The notes beneath the pieces are model-generated. The model searched no databases. It was not told where the DNA came from and was given only the letters and a program-made list of their open reading frames with translations. This document shows, piece after piece, positions 62,906 through 64,000 of a DNA stretch of 64,000 nucleotides (the first letter of the stretch is position 1; each line of letters opens with the position of its first letter). The position numbers and the translations under genes are program-made. Origin of the DNA: JAFGUF01 sp040883315 (lineage in GTDB: Bacteria; Bacillota; Clostridia; Christensenellales; UMGS416); assembly GCA_040883315.1 (NCBI GenBank), contig JBFLKU010000018.1, positions 15,899 through 79,898 on the forward strand, in the 5' to 3' direction.

Positions 62906-63679
62906 TTATTTTATTATGTCGCCAACCCCATCAAAAATGTAGGATGGTCTATAGGAAAATCTTTTCATGGATTCTACAGATGTTACTCCACTCAAAACCA
63001 ATACTGTATCAATACCTGCCTCGATGCCTGCAACAATGTCTGTATCCATTCTATCCCCTACTATAACAGCGTCTTCATTTTCTACACCTAGGCTGTTTAG
63101 CCCATGTCTCATCATCAGTGGATTCGGCTTGCCCACGAAATACGCTTTTTTGCCCGTTGCCATCTCTATAGGTGATATTAGGGCTCTAGTTGCCGGTGCT
63201 ATTCCTCCATCTACAGGACCGGTAACATCATAATTGCATCCAATCAGTTTTGCACCTTTTAGTACCAGTTGAGTAGCCTTTTCCATCATTTCAAAATTAT
63301 ATGTTCTAGTCTCGCCTAGTACCACGTAGTCAGGATCAGTATTGTTTATAGAAAAGCCTACATTATAGATAGCATTTGTAAGCCCTGCATCGCCTATTAC
63401 ATATGCACTTCCGTTAGGGCTTTGTTTTTTCAAAAATGTGGCTGTAGCCAATGCAGATGTATAAAAATGTTCTTCTGCAACATCTATTCCCATCGAATTA
63501 AGTTTCAGCTGTAGCTCTCTTTTTGTCTTTGAGGAGTTGTTGGTCAAAAACATAAATTTTTTGTTTTCATCCTGCAGCCATTTCACAAATTCCTTTGCCC
63601 CCGGCAAAAGCTTGCTGCCGTGATATATAACTCCGTCCATATCACATATAAACCCTTTTTTGTTTTCTAATTCTTTCAT
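62906..63679 (-). CDS. HAD-IIA phosphatase, NagD/AraL-like
   Basis: A 257-residue HAD hydrolase. Motif I FICDMDGVIYHGSKLLPGA near 10, motif II FLTNNSSKTKRE near 45, a C2 cap domain between about 75 and 180, motif III lysine in FVGKPNPLMM near 185, and motif IV VGDRMDTDIVAGIEAGIDT near 210. NagD and AraL are broad sugar-phosphate phosphatases, often housekeeping or damage control in sugar operons. It lies 69 bases upstream of the 2-hydroxyacid dehydrogenase gene on the same strand. AAAGGAG precedes the ATG. Confidence 0.88.
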   Translation of the reverse strand: MKELENKKGFICDMDGVIYHGSKLLPGAKEFVKWLQDENKKFMFLTNNSSKTKRELQLKLNSMGIDVAEEHFYTSALATATFLKKQSPNGSAYVIGDAGLTNAIYNVGFSINNTDPDYVVLGETRTYNFEMMEKATQLVLKGAKLIGCNYDVTGPVDGGIAPATRALISPIEMATGKKAYFVGKPNPLMMRHGLNSLGVENEDAVIVGDRMDTDIVAGIEAGIDTVLVLSGVTSVESMKRFSYRPSYIFDGVGDIIK

Positions 63680-63860
63680 TTTGCTCCTTTATTTAATTAC
63701 TATTTAACTTTAGAATAATATAAATATGTAGTGAAAATATTTCATTTAAATAAAGTTTTAGTAAATATTTTTGTTTATTTTTATCGTTTTATTATATAAC
63801 CCATTCGTATGCATTTCAACCCTGATTGGATTTTATATTGTACTTTCAGCTCTATAGTAT

Positions 63861-63883
63861 AAAAAAAGCACAATAAATTGTGC
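63861..63883 (-). terminator. Terminator after araD
   Basis: The stem GCACAA/TTGTGC around a 4-base loop is followed by seven T on the minus strand. The remaining gap from 63680 to 63860 is AT-rich, holds the promoter of the phosphatase gene and shows no ORF. Confidence 0.75.
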
Positions 63884-63894
63884 CCTTAATACTG

Positions 63895-64000
63895 TCATTT
63901 TTCCCTCTGCCCATAATAAGCATCCTTACCATGCTTACGAAGGTAATGCTTGTCGAGGATGTACTTGTTGATCTTCGCATCAGGATTAATATCCAGAGTA
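63895..64000 (-). CDS. araD: L-ribulose-5-phosphate 4-epimerase, C-terminal fragment
   Basis: Only the last 34 or so codons are present; the gene enters from the right edge. The end INKYILDKHYLRKHGKDAYY followed by GQREK matches the conserved C terminus of AraD, where KHYLRKHGxxAYYGQ is diagnostic. AraD interconverts L-ribulose 5-phosphate and D-xylulose 5-phosphate in arabinose use. Codons are GC-richer than in most neighbours (AAG, ATC, CTC, TAC, CGT), which could mean strong expression or transfer. A nearby sugar importer of the ChvE type may serve the same pathway. Confidence 0.8.
   Translation of the reverse strand, partial: TLDINPDAKINKYILDKHYLRKHGKDAYYGQREK

Overview
The window is AT-rich, with dense same-strand operons, AGGAGG-type ribosome binding sites, consensus sigma-A promoters, lipoprotein signals and T-tailed hairpin terminators. 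It suggests a low-GC Firmicute, most likely an anaerobic member of the Clostridia that lives on pectin and other plant polysaccharides. The species cannot be named from the sequence. No rRNA, tRNA, CRISPR array, phage or replication origin was seen.

Layout. (1) 1-2963, minus: a four-gene set with a FakA-FakB fusion followed by three small membrane proteins (DUF1295, DUF1475, partial DUF2177). (2) 3182-4428: a decayed IS1595-like element with 25-bp terminal inverted repeats, a broken transposase and an intact Imm5-like passenger gene. (3) 4524-8308, minus: kdgK and kdgA behind a consensus promoter, then an IclR regulator with a fumarylacetoacetase-family hydrolase. (4) 8477-29722, minus: about 21 kb of nearly contiguous genes, read as one pectin/oligogalacturonide operon. 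It holds uxaB, uxaA, uxaC, a TIM-barrel epimerase, an ABC importer with two ATPases and five small membrane proteins, GH28, GH105, an AEC transporter, a Gfo/Idh/MocA oxidoreductase, a CE15-like esterase and an acetylesterase-like hydrolase. It starts at a strong promoter flanked by LacI/CcpA-type palindromes and is divergent from a lacI-family gene. (5) 30104-41476, plus: the LacI regulator, a YesM/YesN two-component system, a DctPQM TRAP transporter, a DMT permease, kdgF, uxuA and uxuB.

(6) 41538-47145, minus: GPH transporter, FGGY kinase, tandem-domain class II aldolase and class III aminotransferase, with a divergent TetR regulator. This looks like an uncharacterised sugar or amino-sugar pathway. 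(7) 48006-54610, minus: a copper module of DUF2318 protein, HMA-SafE-cupredoxin fusion, a 43-residue LDCC protein, CopA and an OmpR/histidine-kinase pair, with a divergent SHOCT protein. (8) 55221-61801: a ChvE/MmsAB-type monosaccharide ABC transporter, divergent from a DeoR regulator and an orphan two-domain sugar ATPase. (9) 61829-64000, minus: a 2-hydroxyacid dehydrogenase, a NagD-like phosphatase and the 3' end of araD.

How it fits together. Oligogalacturonides enter through the ABC system and are de-esterified and depolymerised inside the cell, since no enzyme in region 4 has a signal peptide. Monomeric uronates probably enter through the TRAP system. UxaC with UxaB/UxaA (galacturonate) or UxuB/UxuA (glucuronate) gives 2-keto-3-deoxygluconate, which KdgK and KdgA convert to pyruvate and glyceraldehyde 3-phosphate. 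KduI and KduD, expected downstream of KdgF, are not in the window.
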